Assembly (NCBI GenBank): GCA_933207985.1
Contig: OW240917.1
Span: 119,600,754 to 119,664,753 of the forward strand
Direction: 5' to 3'
Source of the DNA: Pelobates cultripes
Lineage: Eukaryota; Chordata; Amphibia; Anura; Pelobatidae
DNA length: 64,000 nt
Shown: positions 1 to 11,964 of the stretch, one piece after another
How the letters are laid out: every line of letters begins with the position of its first letter
Position numbering within the stretch: the first letter of the stretch is position 1
Notes under the pieces: generated by a model
Told to the model about the DNA's origin: nothing
Seen by the model: only the letters and a program-made list of their open reading frames with translations
The model's database searches: none
Program-made: the position numbers and the translations under genes

Positions 1-1372
1 GTAGTTGTAGACTGACAATCAATCATATTCACAATTAATTAATGATCATTTTGTATAGGTATACAAATACATGTTCTTATTCATATGAATTTCAGTTTTT
101 TTTTCCTTTCCTCCTTTCTTTTATCCTCATTTCCCTCCTCTTATTTATCCTTTAGTTAATAGTGATTTGAACATACAAGTGTATAAAGACATACCATAAT
201 AGACATAGACTAAGACAGAATAAACAAACAAGAAAACGAGAATTGGTTGGTCATGTGGAAACACGAGTAATAAACAATTAAGTATTATTTTATTGTATGG
301 GGACTATATCCTTATAGTTTTCCTCTTTATGGGAGAACTTTGACTGTGTGTATTAAGTTTTGGGTTCAGGTGTATCTAGGGTTAATCTTTATCTAAAATA
401 TCTAGCCAGTCATTCCAAAAATGAAATTCTATCCTATGCCAGTTAGATTGACTTATCTCACCCCATTTCCAAAGAGTATTGTGTAAGAATCTGAGTTTAA
501 ATTTCAGGCCAGGTTGGTTCTTTGTTTCACATCCAGTTTCTTGCTAATAATAATTTGGTTGCTGTCAGAATATGTAAGATTATCTTCCGTTCCATCTTTT
601 TTTTGTTTAGGAAAATTTAAATGTAAAAGAGCCTTTTCTGGGTTCAATTCACATTTCAGGTCCGAACCATTGTATCAACTGTTGGGATATATTAATCCAT
701 GTGGTTATTAGTTTTGGACATGCCCACCAAATGTGAACAAATTCACCTTTTAGCAAGCCGCATCTCCAACATTTTGGGGAAACATTAGGATGCATCTTGC
801 TAAGAGTTGAAGGGACTCTATACGAACGATTTATTAATTTAAATTGGACCTCATTAAGATTCAAACAATGTACTGTTATAAAAAATATCTACAGGCTTTT
901 TCCATTCGTTTGTACGGATCTGAATTTGAAGTTCATTTTCCCATTTTTTAATGGCTGAAGGAAGAATTTCTCTTTTTAGTTTGTCTGATCAGTTCTTGAC
1001 ATTTGGCAGTCAGGTGATTATAGTCATCTTGTTTTAAGATCTTATTAAATTTCTCAGAAGCCTTATTTTCTGTTGTCTAAATTAATTTCGATTTTATAAA
1101 GCCTTTAACTCTGAGATATTTAAAGAGGTCATGGTTTGGAAGACCATATTCAGATTGTAATTCTTGTGAAAACTTTATATTAATCCCTGTCGTGAGATCT
1201 TGAATGTATCTTATTCCTTTTTCCTGCCAAGAGTTTATATTTACATTTTCCACCAATCCATTTAGAATCCTAAGGGGATTTTATTTTTCAATCCAATTTT
1301 ATCTTTGAATCTATTCCAATTTAACAAGATATGATTAAGAGGAGAGTCATTATCACTTATGACCAGGTGGGG
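1..1372 (-). pseudogene. L1/Tx1-type LINE, 3' half of ORF2 (decayed)
   Basis: Read on the minus strand, 649-864 gives the C-terminal zinc-knuckle-like part of an L1-type ORF2 protein (CWRC, then HIWWACP, then a Trp). From about 880 to 1370 there are further broken stretches typical of the region after the reverse transcriptase (KWENELQIQI, LPNHDLFKYLRVKGF), each interrupted by stops and frameshifts. Bases 1-640 would be the 3' tail and show nothing I recognise. No reverse-transcriptase catalytic motif is present, so the palm domain has been lost. The endonuclease of what is probably the same copy lies at 1637-2257, so the element runs right to left. Confidence 0.7.
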
Positions 1373-1375
1373 CCG

Positions 1376-1572
1376 CTGTACTTTAAAGGACCAAAATAGC
1401 AACAACATATCTTGAGTCACAGTCTCATTATTTCTATTTTGTACCAGCTTTCATTCTATGTTATGTTATATGTTTTTTACAATTGCGCTTGTGAATGAAG
1501 TTGTGACAATACAAGCACTGCTTTACTTATCTGCGCACAAAAATAAAGAATTATAAATAAATTTAAAAAAGA
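1376..1572 (+). mobile_element. 3' end of a second L1-type LINE inserted in the first
   Basis: This stretch interrupts the minus-strand LINE and ends in an A-rich tail (AAATAAAGAATT then more A-rich sequence). The ending resembles the 3' end of the complete element at 7487-7555 (ACAAAATAAAGAATT plus A run). I read it as a 5'-truncated plus-strand copy. No target duplication could be made out. Confidence 0.45.
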
Positions 1573-2580
1573 TCCAGTATCTCTCTTGACATGAAGATTA
1601 ATTCAGTTTGTTGATATAATGGTATATAAATATCTGTTAGTTCTTGTTTGCTTGTGTTCCTAATTTTATTAGGTGTCCCCTAATTACCGACTTATAAGCA
1701 CACCATATTAATGGACAAGAGAGGTTTTCTGACTGATTTTCTAAAAAATTATATTCTGTCATCTTCCTTATGTGTTTGATATCTTCTTCGTGTTTTAAGA
1801 GATTATTATTCAGGCGCCAGTCAGATCTAAGTTTTTGGAAACTATCTTTCAATTCAACTACTACCGAATTGTGGTCTGACCATGAGATTTCTTGTATTGT
1901 TGTTTTTTTAATTTGTTGGGCCGCTCCTAAGTTGCCAATTAACATATCGATTTGTGAATATGTACAGTGTAAATTTGAAAATTAGGTATAGTCCCTATTT
2001 GGTGTATGAAAAACTCGCCAAATATCAAAAAGGTTATGTTTATCCATTACCGATTGTAACTTTCGTGACTGAGATAGAATATATTTGTCATAAGTCTCCC
2101 CTGTTTTAATACTCGTATCAAGTTGGGGGTTTAACACACAGTTAAAGTCTCCCATTATTAAAAGAGGTCCTTGTTTTACTTTTTCAATTGTATCCAATAT
2201 TCTAGAAATTAATTGAGGCGGTGCTTTGTTTGGAGCATATACATTGACCAGAGTCATAATTTTAGTATTGAACGCTCTAAAATTATATATCTCCCTTCTG
2301 GGTCCTCTTCTACATATTTGATATTGCTATTGAGTGCACTGGAAAATAAGATTGCGACCCCTCTTTTTTTTATTTTTATTTTTTTTATTTAAGGAGGCCA
2401 AGATAAGTAATAGATATTTTTGCTATTTTATTTTCATCTTATCTTGAAATTCCAGTGTGTCTCTTGGAGACAGCAAATATGGATTTTTTTTTTCTTTGTT
2501 CAAATATTGATATAGCAATGATCTTTTCTGAGGTGAATTTAGACCCCGTACATTTTAATCATAAAACCTAACACTCATGT
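1573..2580 (-). pseudogene. L1/Tx1-type LINE endonuclease domain (decayed)
   Basis: Minus-strand frames at 1982-2257 and 1637-1945 carry hallmarks of the apurinic-like endonuclease of L1/Tx1 ORF2: VNVYAPN, then GDFN with the metal-binding Asp, and in the second frame SDHN, the catalytic His motif. The two frames are offset, so at least one frameshift separates them. The N-terminal endonuclease motifs above 2260 are too decayed to read. The reverse transcriptase that should follow is missing, and a fragment of another LINE occupies that position. Confidence 0.75.
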
Positions 2581-2895
2581 CTTTCCCTCTTAATGTGTGC
2601 CACATGTCCGCCAACATATAATACATAACTACAACATAACACAACATTACATAATTACACTTAAAACGAACAGCCTTGCATATCCCATATATGTAAGCCT
2701 GTATCCGCATCTTAGTCCCCTCTTGCGGATATTGGGTGCTATAAATACTATGACGGTGGAGCTAGAGTGGTTCTTACAAAAAATATATTTTACACTGCTA
2801 GGAGTACTAATTTATTAATTTTTAATTTTTGAGTTCCCTTAGCTTTTCAAATGGGTATTAGTAGAACAGAAAAAAAGAGAGGGGAAAAAAACACT

Positions 2896-3246
2896 TTTTA
2901 CTGGCCTACAGCATATGTCCGTTTCGGCACACCTCAACCGACTTTTTCATATGAAGATTAATAACAACAATCTTACTTGAATCATAACCGTTGTAGCCCC
3001 AAACACAAATTGGAAGGCAGGGCCTGAAATTGTGGGAGGGGCTTATGGACCTTTAAAAGAGACTCCCCCATTCCCTACCTTACCGTAATTGGTCCAACGA
3101 TCTTTAATTAATATATACTGCTAATGTAGGCCCACTTTATTTACTGGCCTACAGCATACGTCTGTTTCGGCACACTTCAACCGACCTTTTCATATCAAGG
3201 CTAATAATCTTACCTGAATCATAACCAATGTAACCCGAACACAAAT
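2896..3246. repeat. 110-bp direct repeat, two copies
   Basis: Bases 2896-3010 and 3139-3246 are close copies of each other. Both start with TTTACTGGCCTACAGCATA and continue through TTTCGGCACAC and TGAATCATAACC, separated by about 130 bp. They lie upstream (in minus-strand terms) of the LINE endonuclease, so they might be tandem 5'-end units of that LINE, but I cannot prove membership. Confidence 0.6.
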
Positions 3247-3252
3247 ATAAAT

Positions 3253-3290
3253 AAATATATATATATATATATATAAATATATAATAAAAA
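3253..3290. repeat. TA microsatellite
   Basis: An AT dinucleotide run with a few interruptions directly follows the second copy of the 110-bp direct repeat. Confidence 0.8.
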
Positions 3291-3299
3291 GAATGAGTT

Positions 3300-5420
3300 A
3301 TAATCTTTTTCTCTTTCCCTTTATCTTTTTTATTCTGCTCCCCTTTATTTCACTTTTTATGTATCAGGGCTGTGCTGACAGTGGTTCATGGGAGCGCTAG
3401 TTCACTAACTGATCACTGAATAAACCAACATGTCTGGCAGTTCTATTTATTTAATGTAGTCATAGGACACTATTAAAGGAAGAGTCATTCTGAAAGCTGT
3501 CTTTCTTGGTGGAAGATATATATAACAACTTTGACTACTCTTCCAAATCAATTTAAATAACATCCTGAGTAGACAGAATAACTGGTTTGGTTTTGTTTTT
3601 TTAAGAAGCACAGCTGACCATGCAAAGGGTGTTTTTAAGACTAAACATTGACCGGACATTCATAAAATGTACAACTGAACATAAACCACAGCTTTGGTTG
3701 CAGAGTTGGGATATGACATGACTTGTGGTTACTACACCTGGCTGCCACCGCTGGCTGCCAATTCAATGATAGCCACAGTGTGCTGAATAAGGTTTGCGAA
3801 ATTCTTTACAGACAAAAACCTGCAAGTCAGAGGATCCAAGAAAAGCAGGGAAGGGTAACGGGAAATAAAAAGCTAAGATCCACTTGGCTTTGAAATGGCT
3901 GAATATGTTAAAAAATGAAAAGAAAAAAAATCCACATGATAAAAACAGCTATCTTAAGGCTAAAAATAAATTAGCTTCACAAAAAAGCGAAGGCTGTTTG
4001 TTAGCCGTCCAAGATAAACAAGTTTATGAAAATACTATTTAACATGTATGTGTCAAAGGAGTTTGCAACAAAGTAGGTTTATCTGTTTTGTCTTTAAAGA
4101 GTTAAAGTTAGCAGAGTTGTTTCCTTTTAGGCTAAAATAACTGGATTGGAAAAAAGTCTCCAGTTCACATGTCACAGCTTGGTTATCTCAGCTGAGTGAA
4201 CACTTACTGTAGGGCTGTTGCTACAGCTATCTAAACCAAGTATGCACTTTACCGCTGTTTATACTTTCAACAACTGTAATGATTTACCATTTCTACAAAG
4301 TGTGAAATAGTGAAAGCTAGTTATGTAATTTCTTCATCATTAAAAGGACACCATTAAATGCCAATGTAATGATTATGGTGCCATTAGGTGTCCTCCACTG
4401 GTTAACAGTTAAACTGTTTTCGAACAGCGTCATCAAAACCAGTGGCCCCTGAAGCAACCACAACCTGGTCCTCACATGCGAATGTTCCACTTCCCTGTTA
4501 GCACTATAAATTTCATCCACATATTTTTTTTTTATTCTGTATTTTTCACAAGAGAAATTTAAATATTTATACATTTCACAAAGACCACAAAATATGTTAT
4601 TTTTAAGTTTTCAAAAATTGTGCTAATTTGCCTAGGACTAGGGAGAGAAAGGAAACACTTGTGTTTGGATTCCTTGGTTGCATCCTAGCTGTATTTGTCC
4701 TTAAAGTGACTCTTGTATACTCCAACCAGTGAATCCAAATGTTGTGGATGGATGTATAGCTGCTATTTACCAATTCGGTAAGTTCATCTATTATTGTAGT
4801 GATCTATGTTTTAGCAAGTACTATCCTTGAGCCATATCGCAGACAGTGCCTGACTTGGCTGTAGTAGGATCTCATTAAAAATGTTTGCTTATGTATAGTT
4901 TTTCCAATGGGAAAAATGACAGTGGATCCATCTTTATAGACAGGTTAAGAATCTTAGACAACTCCTCAACGCTTCCCCAGAAAGGTACCATGCATGTGGA
5001 TATATTTCCTAATCTGCAACTCATCAACACTTCCCCAGAAAGCTACTACCATAGGTGATTTGACTCAATCCATATTTTGACATCATTCATTGAATGACTG
5101 ATTCAGGCACCATGCTCAGTCAATGAATGTCATTAAAATCTGGGTAAAGTTAAAATTGATAGCTACCATCAGTTTGTATTCAGTCCAGTTTTGTGAACTG
5201 TGTTGGGAGCAACACAGCTGCAGCCTGTACTCGGGCAGACGGCCTAATAACTCTCTCTGTGGAGGTGTAAGAAACCTGCCACTTCTGCATGCAGTTGCCA
5301 CATGTGCAGTTTTGCATTATTGGTCAAGTAAAAGAGGAAGTGAAAACTCTCTTAATGCATTTTTACATAGCTTGCAGAATCAAAAGTCAGCCATTAGCAG
5401 ATATCGCCATTGTGATTTAT
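3300..5420. other. AT-rich intergenic sequence without a recognised gene
   Basis: No reading frame here has homology I recognise. The one visible structure is a short imperfect direct repeat around 4969-5045, where CAACTCCTCAACGCTTCCCC recurs about 50 bp later with substitutions, each copy followed by AGAAAG. Confidence 0.5.
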
Positions 5421-5426
5421 GGGATT

Positions 5427-5687
5427 GTCACGAGCGTGGGCTATTGGCCCAGCCGAGACAGTGGGGAGAGTGTGGAAGTGACAGGGTTAATGACACCAGA
5501 CCCCTGGTTACCTGTTGCTGGTCCCAGCAACCACTCAATTAACCCCTGCAATCCCTTCTACACTAACCCCCTTAATACACTTTATTGCCACCACCAAGAC
5601 TTTTAAACCCGGGCGTCTTAGGTTACCCCACACACAGGAGAATTATAGTATCACAGTTCTACTTTTACTGATAAAACATATATAGTT
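5427..5687. other. Possible LTR-like repeat that hosts the ORF1-only L1
   Basis: The sequence begins TGTCACGAGCGTGG and appears to resume after the L1 insertion (7570 onward, to roughly 8060). The TGTCAC start is typical of many gypsy-type LTRs, but I find no matching second LTR or coding region, so this is only a suggestion. Confidence 0.2.
5673..5687. repeat. Left target-site duplication of the ORF1-only L1
   Basis: The 15-mer AAAACATATATAGTT sits immediately before the 5' end of the L1 and recurs at 7555-7569 directly after its poly(A) tail. This marks both ends of the insertion and shows target-primed integration. Confidence 0.9.
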
Positions 5688-7555
5688 GGGGGGCGGAGCT
5701 AGCATCCGACGGCAACGGTCGCTCTCTGCATGAGCTCCGATAAACGGGCACGAAAAACGCCCTAATCCTGCCGAACATAGGGGTACAACACCCCCCAACA
5801 AGCCCCGGACAACTCTCCTTACGATGGGGAGAAAAAACAAAAAGCCCCGTCCGGATCGACCGAGATTCTGTGCCGATATCGGCGACCTCCTGAGGGGACC
5901 GCATGGCGCGGGGAGGACTGACATGGCGGCGGACATGGGAGACTTCTCAGACGACTCGGCTGACTACTCCCTCCACGACACAGAAGAGAGGGGAATTAAC
6001 CCTACAACATCTGCCCAGCCAGCAGCCAAAGGGTCAGAACCTCTCACCACAGGGATACTTACCGGCCTCCTGGCGGATCTCCGTCACAGCCTCTCCTCAG
6101 AAATCTCCCAAGTGAGAGAAGACCTCAAGGGGTTCAATGGGCGCCTAAATATAATTGAGCAGACAGCCACAACACATGCAGCCCACATCCAAGGTCTGCA
6201 GAATCAGATTGCCACTCTCACGGCAGCTCACACTACTCTGAGCCACCAACTAGCAGCAATGGAGGACAAGAGAAGGTGGAAACACCTTAAGATCAGGGGC
6301 CTCACGGACACTATCACACAAGCAGAACTGCCCCACTGCCTGCGCAGACTCTTCACAGCACTGTTGACACCCAAACAGGCAAAAGGCATCACACTAGAGG
6401 GGATGTTTTGGCTCCCAAAGCCTCCTGCAGCTGCGGCCTCCAACACCAGCGACCTACTGGTCAAATTCCAAAATGGCCAAGATAAGGCAGCCATCTTGAA
6501 AGCAGTGAGGGGGAAACCCCCATTCCGCTTTGAGGATATGGACGTTACCTTCTACTCAGATCTCTCTCGACCGACGCTTCAGTGGCGGAAGACGCTACGA
6601 CCCCTCACATCCATACTATCAACGAACGGAATCAAGTACCGATGGGGCCCAACACACACGCTCATTATCCAGCACCAAAACACGGAGATCAAGGTAGCGG
6701 AGGCATCGCAGATAGAGGCAACCCTGACCAATCTGGGCCTGAACCACGCAGCAACGCCGGCACCGACAACATGGGACCCGGCCAACTCTGTCCCGTTCAT
6801 CCCGGCAAATCGGAACTTACCCAACCGTGCAACCACGTGACTCTGGACATTACATTTTTTCATTTATATAGCTGCCTTTATCTATGGTTACTTAACCTCT
6901 TGGGATTCTTTGTTTTTATCGTTTTTATCGTTCTTTGTTTTATTTTTTCCCTCGTATTATGAGGCACAGGCACCTCATAGGGCCAGCCTCACGTTGAGAA
7001 ACCGTAGATGCAGCATAAGTTATGCCATGGGTATTGTACCCTCTTTGTTTGTTTTTTCTTTTTTGTTTGTTGTTGTTTGTTACATACACCGCTTAGACAC
7101 CGCGCAACATACCACACCATGCACTAACAGCGGGTCACACCCATCTCCGCCACCTCCCAGACCTAAACAAGTCGAAACTCAGAAACACTAGCTCCTTAAC
7201 GAACACCTTACCCCCCCAGCTCCGCGCTAGGAACCACTTACACTTACTCTACCAAAACGGAGCTGTGCCCACTCAACACCCAACCCGCCATAGAAATATA
7301 TCGCATTTTCTCTCACTTTTTGAAACCACAGAGCCATACATGTCCCAGACTCCTACACTAACCACAACCATCGCTAAAGACATGACCATGGCAGTAACAA
7401 GCTACATTACCATAAAACAAAATACCACAGCCAACATCGCTATCCCACCAATGTATGCAGAAGAGTAAAAACAGTGATATGCTTCATTGAATGTATTACA
7501 TGCAATATATATATATATCTTGTTGACTGTGACAAAATAAAGAATTTAAAAAAAA
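5688..7555 (+). mobile_element. HAL1-like (ORF1-only) L1 retrotransposon, complete insertion
   Basis: A 1.87-kb element bounded by a perfect 15-bp target-site duplication. It has a GC-rich 5' UTR starting GGGGGCGGAGC, one intact ORF1 (5824-6840), about 700 bp of 3' sequence, a polyadenylation signal AATAAA at 7536-7541 and an A tail. There is no ORF2, endonuclease or reverse transcriptase between ORF1 and the tail. In mammals, LINEs of this design are called half-L1s (HAL1) and move with enzymes supplied in trans. A simple internal deletion of a full-length L1 during insertion is the alternative. Confidence 0.85.
5824..6840 (+). CDS. L1-type ORF1 protein, intact (338 aa)
   Basis: This is an RNA-binding, nucleic-acid-chaperone protein of the L1 ORF1p type, expected to coat its own transcript in cytoplasmic particles. 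The ATG at 5824 is the first in frame and the frame is open to the TGA ending at 6840. The N-terminus is basic then acidic (residues 1-70). Residues about 77-148 form a heptad-rich region expected to be the trimer coiled coil. RRWKHLKIRGL at about 150-160 starts the RRM-like core, and TFYSDLSRPTLQWRK to IKYRWG (about 242-275) is the C-terminal domain, which has the typical FYSDLSxxT and KYRWG signatures. The length matches vertebrate L1 ORF1p. No premature stop or frameshift is visible, unusual in this window. No ORF2 follows. Confidence 0.88.
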   Translation: MGRKNKKPRPDRPRFCADIGDLLRGPHGAGRTDMAADMGDFSDDSADYSLHDTEERGINPTTSAQPAAKGSEPLTTGILTGLLADLRHSLSSEISQVREDLKGFNGRLNIIEQTATTHAAHIQGLQNQIATLTAAHTTLSHQLAAMEDKRRWKHLKIRGLTDTITQAELPHCLRRLFTALLTPKQAKGITLEGMFWLPKPPAAAASNTSDLLVKFQNGQDKAAILKAVRGKPPFRFEDMDVTFYSDLSRPTLQWRKTLRPLTSILSTNGIKYRWGPTHTLIIQHQNTEIKVAEASQIEATLTNLGLNHAATPAPTTWDPANSVPFIPANRNLPNRATT

Positions 7556-7569
7556 AAACATATATAGTT
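7555..7569. repeat. Right target-site duplication of the ORF1-only L1
   Basis: Second copy of the 15-mer found at 5673-5687. It overlaps the end of the A tail by a few A residues, so the exact boundary inside the A run is ambiguous. Confidence 0.9.
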
Positions 7570-8350
7570 AACCCTTTTTGGTAACGTGTTTACCTGAGCT
7601 TTCCTCTGGAGAGTGAAGCTCATAGAGAACAGAGACACAAGCTGATTAAGTAAACATTTAATCTGACAAAAAGGATTCACAGTGCTGAGTACAAAATACA
7701 GAAATAAATGACATACAGATAACAAATTGCAAAACAGTACATAAAATAAAATAGGAGAAAACACAAGAAATTCCTTACATATATTTACCCCATATAGAAT
7801 TCTTGTGGGAGTCTTAGATGGTATAGGTCTCCTAGAAGTTACTGACAAAAAAAAATGAATAACTGACCTCCCTGGATAGTCCAACACCCTCATATATCTA
7901 AACTAGTTGTTTCTCAGTGGGCAGACCCCTGGGGGGGGATCAGAGGGGGTTGGTCTGGCAGTCTATTGCCCACTCTATGAAATTCCTTGTGTCCAGCTCT
8001 GGTGATGGCTATCTAGATGGTTTATGGTCTAGGCCTGGTGCAAGATCAAAGACCACAATAAATGTCATCCCAAGGTTTACAAAAAAACAACTCTTAACAT
8101 ATATAAACACACATCAAACACCAACTCATGCTTTTGGCATGACAGGGATTGATTGGGTTAACTGTTTTCTTCACATGCTATGCAGCTACACTTTGTATAT
8201 ATTTTTGTTTTGTGGACTACATACTCTTGTTTACTTTCCATTTTAAACCCCTAAGGACCAAACTTCTGGAATACAAGGGAATCATGACATGTCACACATG
8301 TCATGTGTCCTTAAGGGGTTAAGCAGAAGCTTTAAGGCTTGTGATAAGGA
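7570..8350. other. Sequence flanking the L1 insertion, no recognised gene
   Basis: This is probably the right-hand continuation of the repeat seen at 5427-5687. It has no convincing coding potential. A short inverted repeat around CATGTCACACATGTCATG is visible near 8284-8305. Confidence 0.4.
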
Positions 8351-8457
8351 GTTTAAATACAGATTCAAAGAAGGTAGGCTGAATTATGGAATTTAAGAGT
8401 GTTTGTACATGGGACACTTTCAACTGTTCCCATAATCCTCTGCACCAAAACAGAATT

Positions 8458-8575
8458 GTAGACCAGGTGTGCCCAAAAGGTGTATCCCCAGATGTTGTAG
8501 AACTGCAACTCCCACTGAAGCTGTAGCTTTAAAACATCTGGGGGTCTACCTTTTGGGCATTGCCTGTTATAGACA
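8458..8575. mobile_element. Short foldback MITE (hAT-like)
   Basis: The ends GTGCCCAAAAGGTGTATCCCCAG and the inverse CTGGGGGTCTACCTTTTGGGCA form imperfect terminal inverted repeats around a core with AACTGCAACTCCCA. The same family appears at 28573-28722 in HADH intron 2. Confidence 0.65.
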
Positions 8576-8649
8576 GAACACATTGATCGACACCTTACTT
8601 GGCAAGTTTGAAAATTGAACCCCAGTAATCCTAGCAAAAAAACCCCCAA

Positions 8650-9690
8650 TATTTCTAAGTTTTTACAACAGTTGGAAAGAAATTCAGTTCAACCCTAGTT
8701 AGCTCTGCTTGTGACACACATTTCTAGTATTCGTAAGGAATCTTTATTAAATACTATGTTATGTATAGTATCATCTAGAAGGAGGGGTAGATCAGCAGGG
8801 TTTCCTATATTAATTTTTTTTAATATTCCTCAGAATGTGAAAAGAGTAAGTTACTCTCAGCAGTTAAATTCTTATTGAACTAGTGTACATTGTCATATAT
8901 GGAATCTACCCACCTTTTCATAAAAATACTGACAGACTAACCACAACTGCCAAAGCCAAGTCTGGCTAGTCATAGATATTTTATTACCTCACATTGTCAT
9001 GATTCTGTACTGTGATCTCTACTGAGCCAGGTAATCAGAGTCTCACCCCATTACTCATGACTTAAAGTTCTCACTGACTCAGCAAAACAATGAGCCAGGT
9101 CTGTGACAGCCTGAGTCATGTATAGTTCCAGCCTAGGTTAGGATCTGCTTAGCATCTTCTAAAAGTTATTTTCAATCTGTGTGCCCACTTCAAAGTGTGC
9201 CCAAATGCATTGACTTTAGGGCTAGAACAGGCTGAACACAGTCGATAAATATATATTTTTCCAAGTGTTAGTTACAACTGAAATTTTAAAATGTAAAATG
9301 CCCATCATTTTGTTAAGTAAGCAGCCTTTTAATTGTGCCTAAGAAACCTGTATAATGGTTTTATACAAAATGTTTATTAGGCCGTGGTAAAAATGTATTC
9401 TGCATATCTGCCCAAAGATGGCGCCATAATACCTACATTGTAGTGCCTGGACACTGCTCTACAGTCTACATTATAGCTGCACACTATGTTTTACAGACAT
9501 GTAAAATTACATTGTATGGTATTGTGTATGTTTGTTACTTGTAAATTTTTAATAATTTGCTTTAACATATGGAAATACTGAATTGTTCTTTGACAATGTT
9601 TGTTTGCATAGTAATGTTTTTAGTGTGCTAAAAAGCTTTGATAAACTTTTATTCATGTTCTCATAGTTAGACACCTGAAGCAATGGGTTG
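8650..9690. other. Intergenic sequence without a recognised feature
   Basis: AT-rich, with no convincing open frame. A loose internal similarity (GAGCCAGGT plus CTGACTCAG-type words) around 9020-9120 is the only structure noticed. Confidence 0.4.
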
Positions 9691-9696
9691 GTGACT

Positions 9697-10198
9697 TTAA
9701 ATGACCACTCTAGGCACCCAGACCACTTAAGCTTAATGAAGTGGTCTGGGTGCCAGGTCCTTCTAGGGTTAACCCATTTTTTCATAATTATAGCAGTTTC
9801 AGAGAAACTGCTATAATTATGAATGGGTTAAGCCTTCCCCCTAATCCTCTAGTGGCTGTCTCATTGACAGCCACTAGAGGCGCTTGCGTGCTTCTCACTG
9901 TGAAAATCACAGTGAGAGCACGCCAGCGTCCATAGGAAAGCATTGTAAATGCTTTCCTATGCGACGGGCTGAATGCGCGCGCAGCTCTTGCCGCGCGTGC
10001 GCATTCAGCCGGCGGGGCGGAACGGAGGCGGAGAGGAGGAGGAGAGCTCTCCGCCCAGCGCTGGAAAAAGGTAAGTTATTACCCCTTTCCCCCTTCCAGA
10101 GCCGGGCGGGAGGTGGACCCTGAGGGTGGGGGCACCCTCAGGGCACTATAGTGCCAGGAAAACGAGTATGCTTTCCTGGCACTATAGTGGTCCTTTAA
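9697..10198 (+). mobile_element. TTAA-target MITE, family 1, near full length
   Basis: The element starts TTAAATGACCACTCTAGGC and ends ACTATAGTGGTCCTTTAA, giving inverted ends flanked by TTAA on both sides (piggyBac-type target). A terminal hairpin (GACCACTTAAGCTTAATGAAGTGGTC) follows the left end. The core is CpG rich with a palindromic stretch around GCGCGCGCAGC. Copies of the same family occur at 20697-20823, 33171-33495, 35702-38639 (split) and 45228-45718. It has no coding capacity. Confidence 0.9.
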
Positions 10199-10746
10199 AC
10201 CAAGCACTATATTTATGATTACTTGGTCTCCATCCCCACATTCTGTAAATGTAATCACCATTTACAAAGGCTTGGATCCAGAAGGATGTTCTACTTGGCA
10301 CTGATCCACACGCCATTGTTGTAATATTCTGTAAATAATTATTCTTCCAATTTAATTATAACACTGATCGCCACCAACCAACACCCTGCCTCAGTTTGTC
10401 ACAGCCCAAACAAAAGTAAAACAAAGTGTTTAACTACGCATGTTGCGCCTTCCTTCCTGATCATACTGCTGCTCAGAGAACATCGGGTATTGTGTCTGTG
10501 ACAGCGGGGAGCACATTGCTGTAAGACGACTGTTTAGTTTTTCTGGATATAAATAGACAGCTCAAGTCTTGCTAAAGTTATTGGAACGAAACACATAGAC
10601 TGTACGCTAGCTATATTAAGTCTACTCTGCTGTGTCACCTGTGTAACTGACGTGGTCATTTGGATATATTGTTGGTCTTAAAATCCTAAGGAGTGAAGAT
10701 CCCCTCCATACCTCTGTCTGCCATCCATTAAAGTTTGCATGTAACA

Positions 10747-11349
10747 TTAAAGGGACACTATAGTCACCAGAACAACTACAGCTTATTGAATTTGTTCTGG
10801 TGAGTAGAATCATTACCTTCAGGCTTTTTGCTGTAAACACTGTCTTTTCAGAGAAAATGCAGCGTTTACATTACAGTCTAGTGATAACTTCACTGGCCAC
10901 TCCTAAGATGGCTGTTAGAGATCCTTCCTGGGTCATGGCTGCCTAAAATGCACGCAAACATTCAGTGTCTCCTCCCTCTGCATGCAGACACTGAACTTTC
11001 CTCATAGAGACTCATTGATTCAGTTAATCTCTATGAGGAGATGCTGATTGGCCAGGGCTGTGTTTGAATCATGCTGGCTCTGCTCCTGATCTGCCTCCTT
11101 GTCAGTCTCAGCCAATCCTATGGGGAAGCATTGTGATTGGATCAGGCTACCACTTCTGATGATGTCAGCAGACTGCTTGGTATTTTTTTTAGGCAAACAG
11201 CATGCAGAATTACTGCTTCTGGCTTGAATACAGTAAGATGTTGCTATATTTATTGAGGCATGAGGGGCCCATGGGGGCTAGATGGTGGTGTTAACACTAT
11301 AGGGTCAGGAATACATGTTTGTGTTCCTGACCCTATAGTGATTATTTAA
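10747..11349 (+). mobile_element. TTAA-target MITE, family 2
   Basis: Bounded by TTAA at 10747-10750 and 11346-11349, with ends TTAAAGGGACACTATAGTCACC and the inverse-type CCCTATAGTGATTATTTAA. The second copy in the window is 26188-26734. Shared internal marks are CAGCTTATTG, a TGCATGCAGACACTGAAC stretch, and CTCTATGAGGAGATGCTGATT. Non-coding. Confidence 0.85.
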
Positions 11350-11639
11350 TGTAACGTGTATGATGCTTAATTGTTATGAGGTGTGTAGGTGTTTATCGTA
11401 AGATGCGTATCAACGTATTTAATGTTACTTTTGGATGTATATATTAGTCTATATACAACAACATGTTTGATGCAGGTTTGTTTGGATGGATTGGATGTTT
11501 ATATATGTATGATAGATATGTAATGCATTATATGAGCATATTATATTAGGACAAAGACAGGAGAATTCACTCCTTGACATACAGCTACTGTTAACTGGAT
11601 ACCCTAATGACCAAAACCACTACATCTTAATGCAGTTTT

Positions 11640-11960
11640 GTTGTTGTTTTTTTCTCAAATACCATGTCCTTGCAGACCTTGCCTAATACTTCTCTGTGAG
11701 AAGCACTAGAGTGGACCCAAGATCTGGAGGATGATCTCATTAAAGAGGGAAAAGCTGCCCGATTGGAGAAAGCACCAAGTCTAAAACACATCATTAAACA
11801 TACATAAAATAAAGAGGAAGAGTGGTCTATGATAATTTTCCTCAAGGACTTTGCGTCTTTGGGTGAACTCACAGCTAGAGCAAATACAAAATACCCTCAT
11901 TAACAATGTACTTTTTTTTTTTTCAAGCAAATAGCCCTCTCAAGGAAGGAAGTGTGATAA
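11640..11960. other. Unassigned spacer
   Basis: No frame with recognisable homology. A poly(T) tract at about 11911-11923 precedes the Tc1 element. Confidence 0.35.
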
Positions 11961-11964
11961 TAGA

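Noticed and set aside
5123..5606. Overlapping plus-strand frames of 139 and 105 aa
   Set aside because: No recognisable homology, overlapping in different frames, and lying in a repeat-like region.
5643..5936. Minus-strand frame of 97 aa over the L1 5' UTR
   Set aside because: Antisense shadow of the GC-rich UTR and ORF1 start.
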